Part shown: piece by piece, positions 9,084 to 17,156 of the stretch
Layout: each line of letters opens with the position of its first letter
Numbering within the stretch: the stretch's first letter is position 1
DNA from: Actinomycetes bacterium
GTDB lineage: Bacteria > Actinomycetota > Acidimicrobiia > Acidimicrobiales > RAAP-2
Direction of reading: 5' to 3'
Length of the DNA stretch: 48,726 nucleotides
Assembly: GCA_021794995.1 (NCBI GenBank)
Contig: JAJYPY010000004.1
Coordinates: 1-48,726 of the forward strand
Program-made: the position numbers and the translations under genes
Notes under the pieces: generated by a model
Database searches by the model: none
Told to the model about the DNA's origin: nothing
Seen by the model: only the letters and a program-made list of their open reading frames with translations

Positions 9084-10330
9084 GCGTCGGAGCCGGAAGG
9101 ACCGGCCGCGCCGAGATGCCGCTCCCGAGCGCCCCCGGTGTCGCGCGCCTGGCGGACCTTGCCGACGTCGCGGCCCGCTTCGCCGCGCTTCTCGACGCCG
9201 CCGGTGCCCCCGTCACTGCCGAGCGGGCCGGATGGTTCGCCGCCGGCGTGGGTGTGGCATCGCCCCTGACCGTCGCGGACCTGTATTGGCTGGCGCGCGT
9301 GACGCTGGTCGCGGAGCGCGCCCACATCGAACCCTTCGATCGGGTGTTCGCCCAGGTGTTCGGGGGGCTCGTCGATCCCGCCGACTTCCGGGGCGACGCG
9401 CCGCCCGCGCCCCCGCCGGCGCGGGGGACGAGCCGCCCGCCGCGCGCCGGGGATCCCACGAGACCGCGTGCACCCGGCCCTCCCGGCGCGGCGGTGACCG
9501 GCGGGGACGGCGACAGCGGGGACGGCGGCTCGGGACGCGAGGTCGTGACGGCCGTCTTCAGCCACGATGAGCGCCTGCGCCACCAGGACTTCGCCACGCT
9601 GAGCGCCGAGGAGCTGGCTCAGCTCGCCGGGCTGACGCAGCGATTTGCGCTCGCGGTACCCACGCGGCGCAGCCGCCGCAAGGCGCCCGCCGGGCGTGGC
9701 TCCGAGATCGACGTGCGGGCCACCCTGCGACGGTCTCGCCGCTCGGGCGGAGAGCCGCTCGTCACCGTGCGACGCCGGCGCAGGCACCGCCCGCGGCGCC
9801 TGGTGCTGTTATGCGACATTTCCGGCTCGATGGAGCCGTACGCCAGGGCGTACCTGCAGCTCCTCCTCTCGGGGATCGACGGACCCCGGGCCGAGGCCTT
9901 CGTGTTCTCGACGCGGCTCACCCGTTTGACCAGGGCGTTGCGAGGCGTCCCCCCCGACGCCGCGCTCGAGCGTGCCGGGCGGGTGGCGCCGGACTGGTCG
10001 GGTGGCACCCGGATCGGTGACGCGCTCAAGGCGTTCAACGACGGCCACGCCCGCCGGGGCATTGCCCGCGGTGCCGTCGTACTGGTGCTCTCGGACGGAT
10101 GGGATCTCGGCGATCCCGCCCTCCTCGGCCGTGAAATGGAGCGCCTTCGCCGGCTGGCGTTCAGGATCGTCTGGGTCAACCCCCGCAAGGCGGCGCCGTC
10201 CTATGCCCCGCTCACCGGTGGCATGGCGGCCGCACTCCCGCACGTCGACGCGTTCGTGAGCGGCCACACCCGTGCGGCGATGGACGAGGTGCTCGACGCG
10301 GTCGCCGGCGTTCGGGCTCGCGGCACGTAG
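9080..10330 (+). CDS. coxE: VWA-domain protein CoxE
   Basis: Von Willebrand factor A domain partner of the CoxD ATPase, 416 residues, acting in maturation of the CO dehydrogenase active site. The MIDAS metal site is complete: DISGS at 246-250, the Thr in WSGGTRIGDAL, and the Asp in VLSDGWDLGD. The N-terminal half is helical, with a Pro/Gly/Arg-rich low-complexity stretch at about 115-150. It is followed by an Arg-rich segment (TRRSRRKAP...RRRRRHRPRR), unusually basic for the family. ATG at 9080 overlaps the coxD stop. This appears to be the last gene of the cox operon; no CoxG or CoxB/C/H/K-like gene follows. Confidence 0.92.
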   Translation: MSVGAGRTGRAEMPLPSAPGVARLADLADVAARFAALLDAAGAPVTAERAGWFAAGVGVASPLTVADLYWLARVTLVAERAHIEPFDRVFAQVFGGLVDPADFRGDAPPAPPPARGTSRPPRAGDPTRPRAPGPPGAAVTGGDGDSGDGGSGREVVTAVFSHDERLRHQDFATLSAEELAQLAGLTQRFALAVPTRRSRRKAPAGRGSEIDVRATLRRSRRSGGEPLVTVRRRRRHRPRRLVLLCDISGSMEPYARAYLQLLLSGIDGPRAEAFVFSTRLTRLTRALRGVPPDAALERAGRVAPDWSGGTRIGDALKAFNDGHARRGIARGAVVLVLSDGWDLGDPALLGREMERLRRLAFRIVWVNPRKAAPSYAPLTGGMAAALPHVDAFVSGHTRAAMDEVLDAVAGVRARGT

Positions 10331-10521
10331 CCGCCGGTCGACTCGCGTCGAGGGCACGTCCGCCGTCCCCGGCGGACCGGGTCGTATGCTGCGAACCGAG
10401 GAGCACGGAACCCACTGCGCGGCAGCGCCGCGCGGCCGACGCGGGAGCGACGACGCCGATTCGAGCAGTAGCCGAGGATTCTCGTCGCGCCCGGGCCGCG
10501 TCGAGGACTGCCGGGGGGCCG

Positions 10522-11712
10522 GTGCGGGCATGGCCCAGGGCGACGCGGGCCTGGCCGCTCATCCGCTGGATCGTCGGGCTCGCCCTCCTCGGGATCAGCG
10601 TCGACGTGCTGTCGTCGCACACCGGCGAGCTGTCCGGCGTCGGCACCGTCATCGGCCACATGCGGTGGTGGTGGCTCGCGCCCGCGCTGTGCGTCGAGGC
10701 GGCATCGGAGCTCGCGTTCGTCGCCATGCAGACACGGCTGCTCGCAGCGGGCAGCCTCCACGCGCCGCTCAAGCCCCTGACGGCCATGACGCTCGCGTCC
10801 CAGGCGATCGCGAACTCCGTCCCCGGCGGTACGGCGGTTGCCGCGGTCTACGGCTTTCGCTGGTACCGACGTCTCGGAGCGGACGACACCCTGGCGAGCT
10901 GGGCGCTCGTCGGCACGACGATCTTCGCCGCCCTGTCGCTTGCGCTCCTGGCAGGCATCGGCCTGGTCTTCGCGACCGAGCAGGGCGCGTCACTCGATCT
11001 CGTCCCCGCGGTGCTGGGCATCCTCGTCGCCACCCTCGTGCTTGGCGTCCTCTTCGTCTACGAGCGTCCGCTCGAGCTCTCGGCGCGCTGGATGCTGCGT
11101 GCCTCGCGGCGCCTCGTCGGCATGCCGCGCGCCGCGCGTGAGTCCCACGTCCTCGTCCTCTTGGACCGGCTCGCAGCCGTGCGGCTGAGCACGCGCCAGG
11201 CATGTTGGATCGTCGGTCTCGGGTGTGTGAGCTGGCTCCTCGACTGCACCTGCTTCGGCCTCGCCTTCCTGGCGACGGGGTCCGCGGTGCCCTGGAAGGG
11301 CCTCTTGCTGGCCTACGGAGCGGGGCAGCTCGCCGCGAACCTGCCCATTACCCCCGGGGGACTCGGCGCGGTGGAGGGAAGCATCACGATCGCGCTCTCC
11401 TATTTCGGTGGCGGCACGACGGCGGACATCGCGGCAGTGCTCGTCTACCGGATGCTCAGCTTCTGGCTCGTGCTGGTCGTCGGCTGGGCCGCATGGGGTG
11501 CGTTGGCGCTCGGCGTCCGCAAGGGACGATGGGACCGCAGCGCGCTGCACGCGCCCGTGGAGTCGAGCGTGCTCGCCCACGACGTCGTGACCAGCTCACG
11601 CGACGAGGGTGGCATGCCGCCCGAGACGATCAGCGAGCCGGCGCGGCGGCAATCGGGCGACGAGGTGACGGACGGAGGGGGGCGAGCGGCGCGATGCACA
11701 GGAGGCGCGTGA
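10522..11712 (+). CDS. Flippase-like integral membrane protein (UPF0104/LPG synthase TM domain)
   Basis: Integral membrane protein of 396 residues with about eight hydrophobic helices. It resembles the flippase-like domain of lysylphosphatidylglycerol synthases and the stand-alone UPF0104 family. The family hallmark is present: PITPGGLGAVEGSITIALSYFGG near residue 275, together with an earlier ANSVPGGTAVAAVYGFRWY. Such proteins are thought to move or sense lipids, but the substrate here is unknown. There is no soluble aminoacyl-transferase domain, so it is not a complete MprF. The only usable start in frame is GTG at 10522, after a G-rich but weak ribosome site. The last 50 or so residues form a polar cytoplasmic tail. 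Confidence 0.85.
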   Translation: MRAWPRATRAWPLIRWIVGLALLGISVDVLSSHTGELSGVGTVIGHMRWWWLAPALCVEAASELAFVAMQTRLLAAGSLHAPLKPLTAMTLASQAIANSVPGGTAVAAVYGFRWYRRLGADDTLASWALVGTTIFAALSLALLAGIGLVFATEQGASLDLVPAVLGILVATLVLGVLFVYERPLELSARWMLRASRRLVGMPRAARESHVLVLLDRLAAVRLSTRQACWIVGLGCVSWLLDCTCFGLAFLATGSAVPWKGLLLAYGAGQLAANLPITPGGLGAVEGSITIALSYFGGGTTADIAAVLVYRMLSFWLVLVVGWAAWGALALGVRKGRWDRSALHAPVESSVLAHDVVTSSRDEGGMPPETISEPARRQSGDEVTDGGGRAARCTGGA

Positions 11713-12170
11713 CGTCGGAGACGGGCCGGTGCACCGCGCGGCGTAGGTCCGTGCTCCGCCCGCTGCTCGCCGCCGGCGCGCTGCTTGCCGGCGCGGCGTC
11801 GCTCGCCGGGTGTGCGGCAGCGCGCAACGAGCTCGGCACCGCCAACAGCGCCTGTTACGTCGACCTCCCCGCAGCGATCCACGCGGTGCACCACCACGGG
11901 CGGCTCGAGGGCGTGCGCCTGGTGAGCGTGGCGTCGTTGCGCCGGCACGCACCGCGCCTGTACGCCGCGGCGCAAGCGCGGAGCACGCGGCCCTCCGACG
12001 TCTGCCTCGTGGCCTTCAGCGGACGGTTCCGCGCGGCGGGCGTCGCACGTCCGATCGGCGACAGCGCTGGGCACCTCGCGGTCGTCGAGCTCGGGTACCC
12101 GCACCGCAGGCTCCTTGCGACGTTGCTCGTGTCGCACGCCCCGCTGCCGTTCAGCCATTTCCACCTCTGA
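11694..12170 (+). CDS. Putative lipoprotein of unknown function
   Basis: Small exported protein (158 residues from ATG at 11694). A basic n-region (RRR), a hydrophobic stretch LRPLLAAGALLAGAAS and a lipobox LAGC (Cys40) predict lipid anchoring on the outer face of the membrane. The mature part has two further cysteines (NSACYVDLP and SDVCLVAFSG) that could form a disulfide. It ends in a short hydrophobic region and SHFHL. I recognise no family. GTG at 11709 overlaps the upstream stop (GTGA) and is an equally possible start; AGGAGG at 11700-11705 lies too close to it to decide. It probably forms an operon with the flippase-like gene. Confidence 0.7.
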   Translation: MHRRRVTSETGRCTARRRSVLRPLLAAGALLAGAASLAGCAAARNELGTANSACYVDLPAAIHAVHHHGRLEGVRLVSVASLRRHAPRLYAAAQARSTRPSDVCLVAFSGRFRAAGVARPIGDSAGHLAVVELGYPHRRLLATLLVSHAPLPFSHFHL

Positions 12171-12192
12171 GCGGCGTTGCCGCCCCGCGTCC

Positions 12193-12198
12193 TACGCT
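12193..12198 (+). promoter_or_regulatory. -10 element, leaderless pafBC promoter
   Basis: TACGCT lies 7 nt before the GTG start codon at 12206, with no ribosome site between, so transcription probably begins at or next to the start codon. Confidence 0.55.
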
Positions 12199-12205
12199 GG
12201 CCGCC

Positions 12206-14179
12206 GTGGCGTCTCTTGACCGGGTGGAGAGACTGACCGACCTCGTGCTCGTCCTGCTGCACACCAGCACGCCGCGCACCTTGGAGGAGATCGCCCACGC
12301 GGTGCCGGGCTATCCCGAGTCGCACGCCGCGCGGCGCCAGGCGTTCGAACGGGACAAGCGGATCCTCCGAGACGAAGGGATCCCCGTCGTGACCGAGCCG
12401 ATCGACGGGCCAGAGCAGTATGGGTACCGTATCGATCCCGAATCCTTCTACCTGCGGGACCTCGAATTGGAGGAGGACGAGCAGGCCGCCCTGCACCTCG
12501 CCGTGGCGGGTGTGCATCTCGGCGAACCTCACGGGAGAGATGCCTTGGCGAAGTTGGGTGCGTCGGGCATGGCGGAGGCGCGTCAGGTCGCCGCCGTCTC
12601 GGCGCCGCCCGCGCTCGTCCCCCTCTTCGACGCGGTGCGCTCGCAGTCCGAGGTCCGGTTCACCTACCACTCCGAGACGCGCGTGGTGGCACCTGCGACG
12701 CTGCAGTTCCGCGGGGGGCACTGGTACCTCGTGGGCTGGGATCGCCGCCGGGACGCGCCACGGACCTTTCGTATCGATCGGATCGACGCGTTGGCAGCGC
12801 CCGGGCCACCGGGCAGCGGAGAGCTTCCCGACGCGTTCGACCCTGCAGACGCGACGGTCGAGCCGTGGCGTGCCGCCGACGAGGACACCGAGCACGTGCT
12901 CCTGCGCGTCGACGCGGTCGAAGGACCTCGCGTGGCCGCAGAGGTGGGCGAGGCCGCGGTCCTCCAACGCCACGAGGACGGCTCGGTGCTGCTCAGGCTC
13001 GGCGTGAGCAGCTTCGACGTCTTGCGTTCGTGGGTGCTCGGACTCCTCGATCACGCAGAGATCGTGGGACCTCGCGCGGCGCGCCAGGCGATGGCGGAGT
13101 GGCTGGACGCGACGCTGGCGGCAACGCTCGAGTCCGACGGCGCTCCGGTGGCCGCCCTCGGCGAACCGCCCGTGCAAGACGGCGCGCCGTCACCGGGTCG
13201 ACCCGGCGCCGTCCCGGTCGCGTCGCCGAGGGGGGCGAGCGCGCGCCTGGGGCGGCTCCTCGCGATCGTGGCGTGGCTGGCCGAAGTGGGCGAGGCACCC
13301 ATCGCCGAGCTGTGCGCGCGCTTCGACATCGGCCAGGACGAGCTCGTGCGCGAGCTGGAGCTTGCCGCGTGCTGCGGACTGCCGCCGTATTCCCCCGACA
13401 CCCTTCTCGAGATCGTGGTGAGCGACGAGACGGTGCAGGCGTTCTTGCCCAAGGAGCTCGCACGGCCTCGGCGCCTGACGCCCGCCGAAGGGCTCGCACT
13501 GGCGGCGTCCGCACGCACCATCCTCGCGGTGCCGGGTGCCGATGCCGACGGCTCCCTCGGACGGGCGCTCGCAAAGCTCGACGCCGTTCTCGGCGACGAC
13601 CGACGTCTCGTGATTCGCCTCGATGCGCCGCCGCTCCTCGAGGCGATCCAACAGCTCGTCGGCGCGGGGGTGCAGGCGGAGATCGAGTACCACTCGGCAT
13701 CGACGGACGAGACGACGGTTCGCACCGTGGAGCCCATCGAGGTCACGTCCTTGGACGGGCACTGGTACCTCGACGCGTACTGCCACCGGGCTGGCGGAGT
13801 GCGCCGCTTCCGGGTCGACCGCATCAGGACCGTCCGGTCGCTCGACGTCCCGGCGCGTGCCACGACGCCCGCGCGCGCAGGAGACGACGCGTTCGTCCCG
13901 GGGCCCGGTGCGATCCTCGTGACGCTGCTCGTCGAACCCGAAGGGCGGTGGGTCCTCGACACGGTCCCGGTGCTCTCCCGCCACGAGAGACCGCGGACAA
14001 CCGTCGAGGTCACCCTGGCCGTGGGCGGGAGGGCGTGGCTCGAGCGGCTGCTCCTCCAACTCGGGCCCCGAGCCCGCGTCGTGTCCCCGATCGAGCTGGC
14101 CGGCGCCGGCGCCGCCGCGGCCGGGCGGTTGCGGCGGCGCTATGGCGAGAATATCATGACACAGCATGAAACATCATGA
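12206..14179 (+). CDS. pafBC: Fused PafB-PafC transcriptional regulator (two WYL domains)
   Basis: DNA-damage-responsive transcription activator of actinobacteria, in which PafB and PafC are often separate proteins; here they are one 657-residue chain. Half 1 starts with a winged helix, RVERLTDLVLVLLHTSTPRTLEEIAHAVPGY, and a WYL domain with GGHWYLVGWDRRRDAPRTFRIDRID. Half 2, from about residue 345, repeats the plan: ARLGRLLAIVAWLAEVGEAPIAELCARFD, then GHWYLDAYCHRAGGVRRFRVDRI. Half 1 ends in a WCX-like region. WYL domains are believed to sense single-stranded nucleic acid. The usual proteasome/Pup neighbours are absent. The stop codon lies inside the palindrome at 14151-14182. Confidence 0.9.
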   Translation: MASLDRVERLTDLVLVLLHTSTPRTLEEIAHAVPGYPESHAARRQAFERDKRILRDEGIPVVTEPIDGPEQYGYRIDPESFYLRDLELEEDEQAALHLAVAGVHLGEPHGRDALAKLGASGMAEARQVAAVSAPPALVPLFDAVRSQSEVRFTYHSETRVVAPATLQFRGGHWYLVGWDRRRDAPRTFRIDRIDALAAPGPPGSGELPDAFDPADATVEPWRAADEDTEHVLLRVDAVEGPRVAAEVGEAAVLQRHEDGSVLLRLGVSSFDVLRSWVLGLLDHAEIVGPRAARQAMAEWLDATLAATLESDGAPVAALGEPPVQDGAPSPGRPGAVPVASPRGASARLGRLLAIVAWLAEVGEAPIAELCARFDIGQDELVRELELAACCGLPPYSPDTLLEIVVSDETVQAFLPKELARPRRLTPAEGLALAASARTILAVPGADADGSLGRALAKLDAVLGDDRRLVIRLDAPPLLEAIQQLVGAGVQAEIEYHSASTDETTVRTVEPIEVTSLDGHWYLDAYCHRAGGVRRFRVDRIRTVRSLDVPARATTPARAGDDAFVPGPGAILVTLLVEPEGRWVLDTVPVLSRHERPRTTVEVTLAVGGRAWLERLLLQLGPRARVVSPIELAGAGAAAAGRLRRRYGENIMTQHETS

Positions 14180-14182
14180 TAT
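14151..14182. promoter_or_regulatory. AT-rich palindrome before the relaxase gene
   Basis: Perfect 9-bp inverted repeat, ATATCATGA (14151-14159) and TCATGATAT (14174-14182), with a 14-nt spacer that carries a third CATGA. It stands out as AT-rich in otherwise GC-rich DNA. It overlaps the pafBC stop and ends 42 nt before the relaxase start. It could be a pafBC terminator, an operator, or part of an origin of transfer; the sequence does not decide. Confidence 0.6.
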
Positions 14183-14224
14183 CGGCCGCCTTGTCGGTAG
14201 GTCGACCCGGTCTCGACGCCGGCG

Positions 14225-15694
14225 ATGCTGCGGGTCGCGCGCCTGAGCGACCGCACGGGCCGGTACTACCTCGCCGATCTCGCCACTGAGCTGGAGGGGG
14301 TCCACCTCGCCGACCGGCCCGGCAGGGCGGCGCCGGGGGGCACCTGGCTCGGCGCCTCCGCCGCCGGTCTGGGACTCTCGGGCCCCGTCGACCCTGCGGC
14401 GTTCGGCGAGGTGCTCCACGGCGCGCATCCGTCGACCGGGAGGAGGCTCGGCTCGCGGCGCACTGCGGTGAGCGCCTACGACCTCACCTTCGCAGCCCCC
14501 AAGTCGGTGAGCATCCTGTTCGCCCTCGGAGGGCCGGAGGGCGCCGGCGCGTCGCTCGACGCGCATCGCACGGCGGTGCACGCGGCAATGGCGTACGTCT
14601 CGTCCCATGCGGTGGCGGTGCGCCGCGGATCGGGCGACGAGCGACGGCTCGAGCCGGTCGAAGGCGTCGTGGCGGCGGCGTTCACCCACGGGGTGAGCCG
14701 GGCACTGGACCCGCACGTCCATACGCACGTCGTCGTGGCGAACCTCGCCCACGGCACCGACGGTCGCTGGACGGCGATCGACGCTCGGGGGCTGTACGCG
14801 CACGCACGGGCGGCCGGCGCGCTCTATGACGCCCACGTCCGGCACGGTCTTGTCACACGTCTGGGCTCGTCGTGGTCGCTCCGGCGCTCCGGTGCCTACG
14901 AGCTCGCGCAGGTCGACCCGGTGCTTCTCGGGGCTCTCTCCATGCGCAGCGCCGAGATCCGCGCACACATGGCGCAAAGGGCCGCCAGCGGCACAGGCGG
15001 CAGCTCGGCCCGCGCACGGACGGTCGCGTGGGCTGCCACGCGCGACGACAAGGTGCCGAAGATGACCGTTGAGGCCCTTCGCGCGTCGTGGCAGGGCCGC
15101 GCAGTCGACGCGGGCGTCGTCCTCGAGGGCCCCGCGCTCGACGGGCGCGACGTGCGGCGCCAGGACCGCCGCGCGAGCGCCGTCGACGAGCACCGGTTTG
15201 CCGGGCGCCTCTGGACGGCTCCGCACGGCGGCGTGGCGCGGCGCGACGTCGTCGCGGCGTGGGCGTCGGCCGTCGAGGACGGGACTCCCGTGCTCGACGC
15301 CGAACGCTGCGTCGATGCGATCGCCGAATGGGGCAGCGCCGTCGGTGTCGCCGAGCGCGTGCGGGCACCTCGCGACGTGGTGCCCGCGACACACGCGCTG
15401 CGCCTGCTCGGCCCGCGTCCCGTTCGGCCAGACGATCTCGCGCTCTGGCTCGGCGCCTCGCACGCGATCGACCGGTACCGGCGTCGCTGGCCGCCCTTTG
15501 ACCCTTCACAGGCGCTCGCCGCGTCCTTCTCGGAGCGAGGACGCATGTCCGCCCGCCAGCTCGCCGAGCACCTCGGGGTGACGCGCGAGGTCGATGCGAC
15601 GCTGGTGCGCCTGGGGCGCGGGCACGGCCACGACAGGATCCTCGAGCGAGCTGCCGGGCCGTTCGGCGCGACGGGCGCGAGCGCACGCAGCTGA
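14225..15694 (+). CDS. MobF/TrwC-type relaxase, helicase-less
   Basis: Site-specific single-strand DNA nickase of the TrwC/TraI (MobF) family. The key features are present: the N-terminal tyrosine pair Tyr14-Tyr15 (GRYYLADL), Asp86 in YDLTFAAPKSVS, and the metal-binding HUH triad His164, His166, His168 in DPHVHTHVVVANL preceded by AFTHGVSR. The protein has only 489 residues. TrwC/TraI are about 1000-1750 because a RecD-like helicase follows, and no Walker A is visible here. The C-terminal third ends with a helix-turn-helix-like stretch, MSARQLAEHLGVTREVDATLVRLG. ATG at 14225 has no clear ribosome site. It converges on the coupling-protein gene with a single base between the stops. Confidence 0.85.
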   Translation: MLRVARLSDRTGRYYLADLATELEGVHLADRPGRAAPGGTWLGASAAGLGLSGPVDPAAFGEVLHGAHPSTGRRLGSRRTAVSAYDLTFAAPKSVSILFALGGPEGAGASLDAHRTAVHAAMAYVSSHAVAVRRGSGDERRLEPVEGVVAAAFTHGVSRALDPHVHTHVVVANLAHGTDGRWTAIDARGLYAHARAAGALYDAHVRHGLVTRLGSSWSLRRSGAYELAQVDPVLLGALSMRSAEIRAHMAQRAASGTGGSSARARTVAWAATRDDKVPKMTVEALRASWQGRAVDAGVVLEGPALDGRDVRRQDRRASAVDEHRFAGRLWTAPHGGVARRDVVAAWASAVEDGTPVLDAERCVDAIAEWGSAVGVAERVRAPRDVVPATHALRLLGPRPVRPDDLALWLGASHAIDRYRRRWPPFDPSQALAASFSERGRMSARQLAEHLGVTREVDATLVRLGRGHGHDRILERAAGPFGATGASARS

Positions 15695-15695
15695 G

Positions 15696-17156
15696 TCAGC
15701 GTGTGCGCCCGGCGCGCTCCATCGACTCGCGCCCGTCCCGGGTGAGCGGCGCGGCGCGTCCATCTCCGAGGCACTCGCGCCACGGCCACGACGCGTGGGC
15801 GGGGGTGAGCTCGAGCCACCCGAGGCGCTTTCGCGCGTCGACCGACAGTGCCCAGCCGGGGACCACGCGTGCGATGACGTCGACCGGGAGCCGACGGCGC
15901 GTGGTCACGCCGTCGGTCGCGCTCACCTGACGGCCACCCGGACCGTCGGACCAGCCCACGGTGCGGCTCCGCAGTTCCCGGTCGCCGCCCAGTGCCGACA
16001 GGGCCTCGAGCGTCGGGATGTCGGCGATCCCACCGAGCACCACCGACGTCGCGAAGATCGACAGGAAGGCGTCCGCGCTGGGACCCCAGCGCACGCGCGC
16101 CTGGGAGAGATCCTGGAGGCAGGCGAGCGTCACCAGGCCCTGCCCCGGACCTTCGGTGACGATCGACGGCAAGTCAGGGAGCGGCGCGATGTTGGCGACC
16201 TCGTCGAGGGCGAAGAGCACGGGCAGGACTGCAGCGCATCCTGAGGTTCGCGCCCGCCGGTACGCGGCGTCGCGTAGCTGGGTCATCATGCCCACCACGA
16301 GCGGCGCGAACAGCTGTTGCTGCGCACCGGCGGCGCACACGTAGAGCGCATGCGGACCCGCACAGAAGGCGTCGGGATCGAGCAGCGGGCCCTCCGTCGA
16401 CGCGAGCGCTCCGGGCGAACGGTAGGCACCGAGCACGCCCGACGCCGTCGACCAGATCCCCGAGAGCTCGCGGTCGTCGGTGGTCATGATTCCGGCGAGG
16501 ACATCGGTTGCGACGCCGGCGTCGCCGCAGCGCGCGGTCAGGATCTCGAGGGCCCGGGCGCCGTCGTGGCGGTCGACCCAGTGCAAGAGGGTCCGCATCG
16601 ACGCGCCCTCGAGGGCGGCGGCGTGCAGCAGCGGCGCCAGCAGCGCCGCGGCTCGCTCCGTCCAGTGACCGTCGGTGCCCGATCCCACGCTGCCGAACGG
16701 CCGGCCACGCGACGTGCGCACCATCGCGTCGGCGATCTCGATTGCCCCGCCCCAGTCGCGTGACGCCGCAACGGGCGACCATCCGACGCGGTGGACTCCC
16801 CGGGGCACGTCGACCGCGCCGCTCGGATCGAACAGGAGGCACCAGCCCACCGCGTTGCGTGCCGACGAGGTTGCACAGAGGACGTCGTCCTTCGTGGAGG
16901 TGACGACGACCGCTCCGGGTGCCGCAAGGACGTTGGGGACGACGAGGCTCGACGTCTTCCCGGACCTGGACGGTCCCAGCACCAACGTCGAGTGCTCGCG
17001 ACCGGCCCAGGCCCAACCCCGCGCGGCACGACCCAGATAGATGCTGCCCCCCGACTCCCGCGCCGCGGTCCGCACCGCCGCGAGCGCGCTCGCGCGAGCG
17101 CCGTGCTGCACTCGGCGCGCTCGGTCGAATTCCCAAGGGGGGCTCGCCGATGTCAT
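15696..17156 (-). CDS. VirD4/TraG-like coupling ATPase, no membrane anchor
   Basis: Type IV coupling-protein-like ATPase of 486 residues, the family that brings relaxase-DNA complexes to a secretion channel. Walker A is GPSRSGKT (61-68). Walker B is VLFALDEVANIAPLPDLPSIVTEGPGQGL, matching the VirD4/TraG signature DEFANIG. The region before Walker A is polar and lacks the two N-terminal membrane helices of VirD4, so the protein should be soluble or recruited by a partner. ATG at 17156 is preferred; a TTG at 17186 would add ten residues. Its only transfer-type neighbour is the convergent relaxase. Confidence 0.82.
   Translation of the reverse strand: MTSASPPWEFDRARRVQHGARASALAAVRTAARESGGSIYLGRAARGWAWAGREHSTLVLGPSRSGKTSSLVVPNVLAAPGAVVVTSTKDDVLCATSSARNAVGWCLLFDPSGAVDVPRGVHRVGWSPVAASRDWGGAIEIADAMVRTSRGRPFGSVGSGTDGHWTERAAALLAPLLHAAALEGASMRTLLHWVDRHDGARALEILTARCGDAGVATDVLAGIMTTDDRELSGIWSTASGVLGAYRSPGALASTEGPLLDPDAFCAGPHALYVCAAGAQQQLFAPLVVGMMTQLRDAAYRRARTSGCAAVLPVLFALDEVANIAPLPDLPSIVTEGPGQGLVTLACLQDLSQARVRWGPSADAFLSIFATSVVLGGIADIPTLEALSALGGDRELRSRTVGWSDGPGGRQVSATDGVTTRRRLPVDVIARVVPGWALSVDARKRLGWLELTPAHASWPWRECLGDGRAAPLTRDGRESMERAGRTR

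Noticed and set aside
10331-10521. Search for a small gene or RNA between coxE and the flippase-like gene
   Set aside because: The 191 bp holds only short Arg-rich frames and a possible -10 (TATGCT at 10385) far from the start; nothing firm enough to list.
14225-17156. Integrated conjugative element with attachment sites
   Set aside because: No integrase, transposase, tRNA target or flanking direct repeat was seen, and the genes on both sides look chromosomal.
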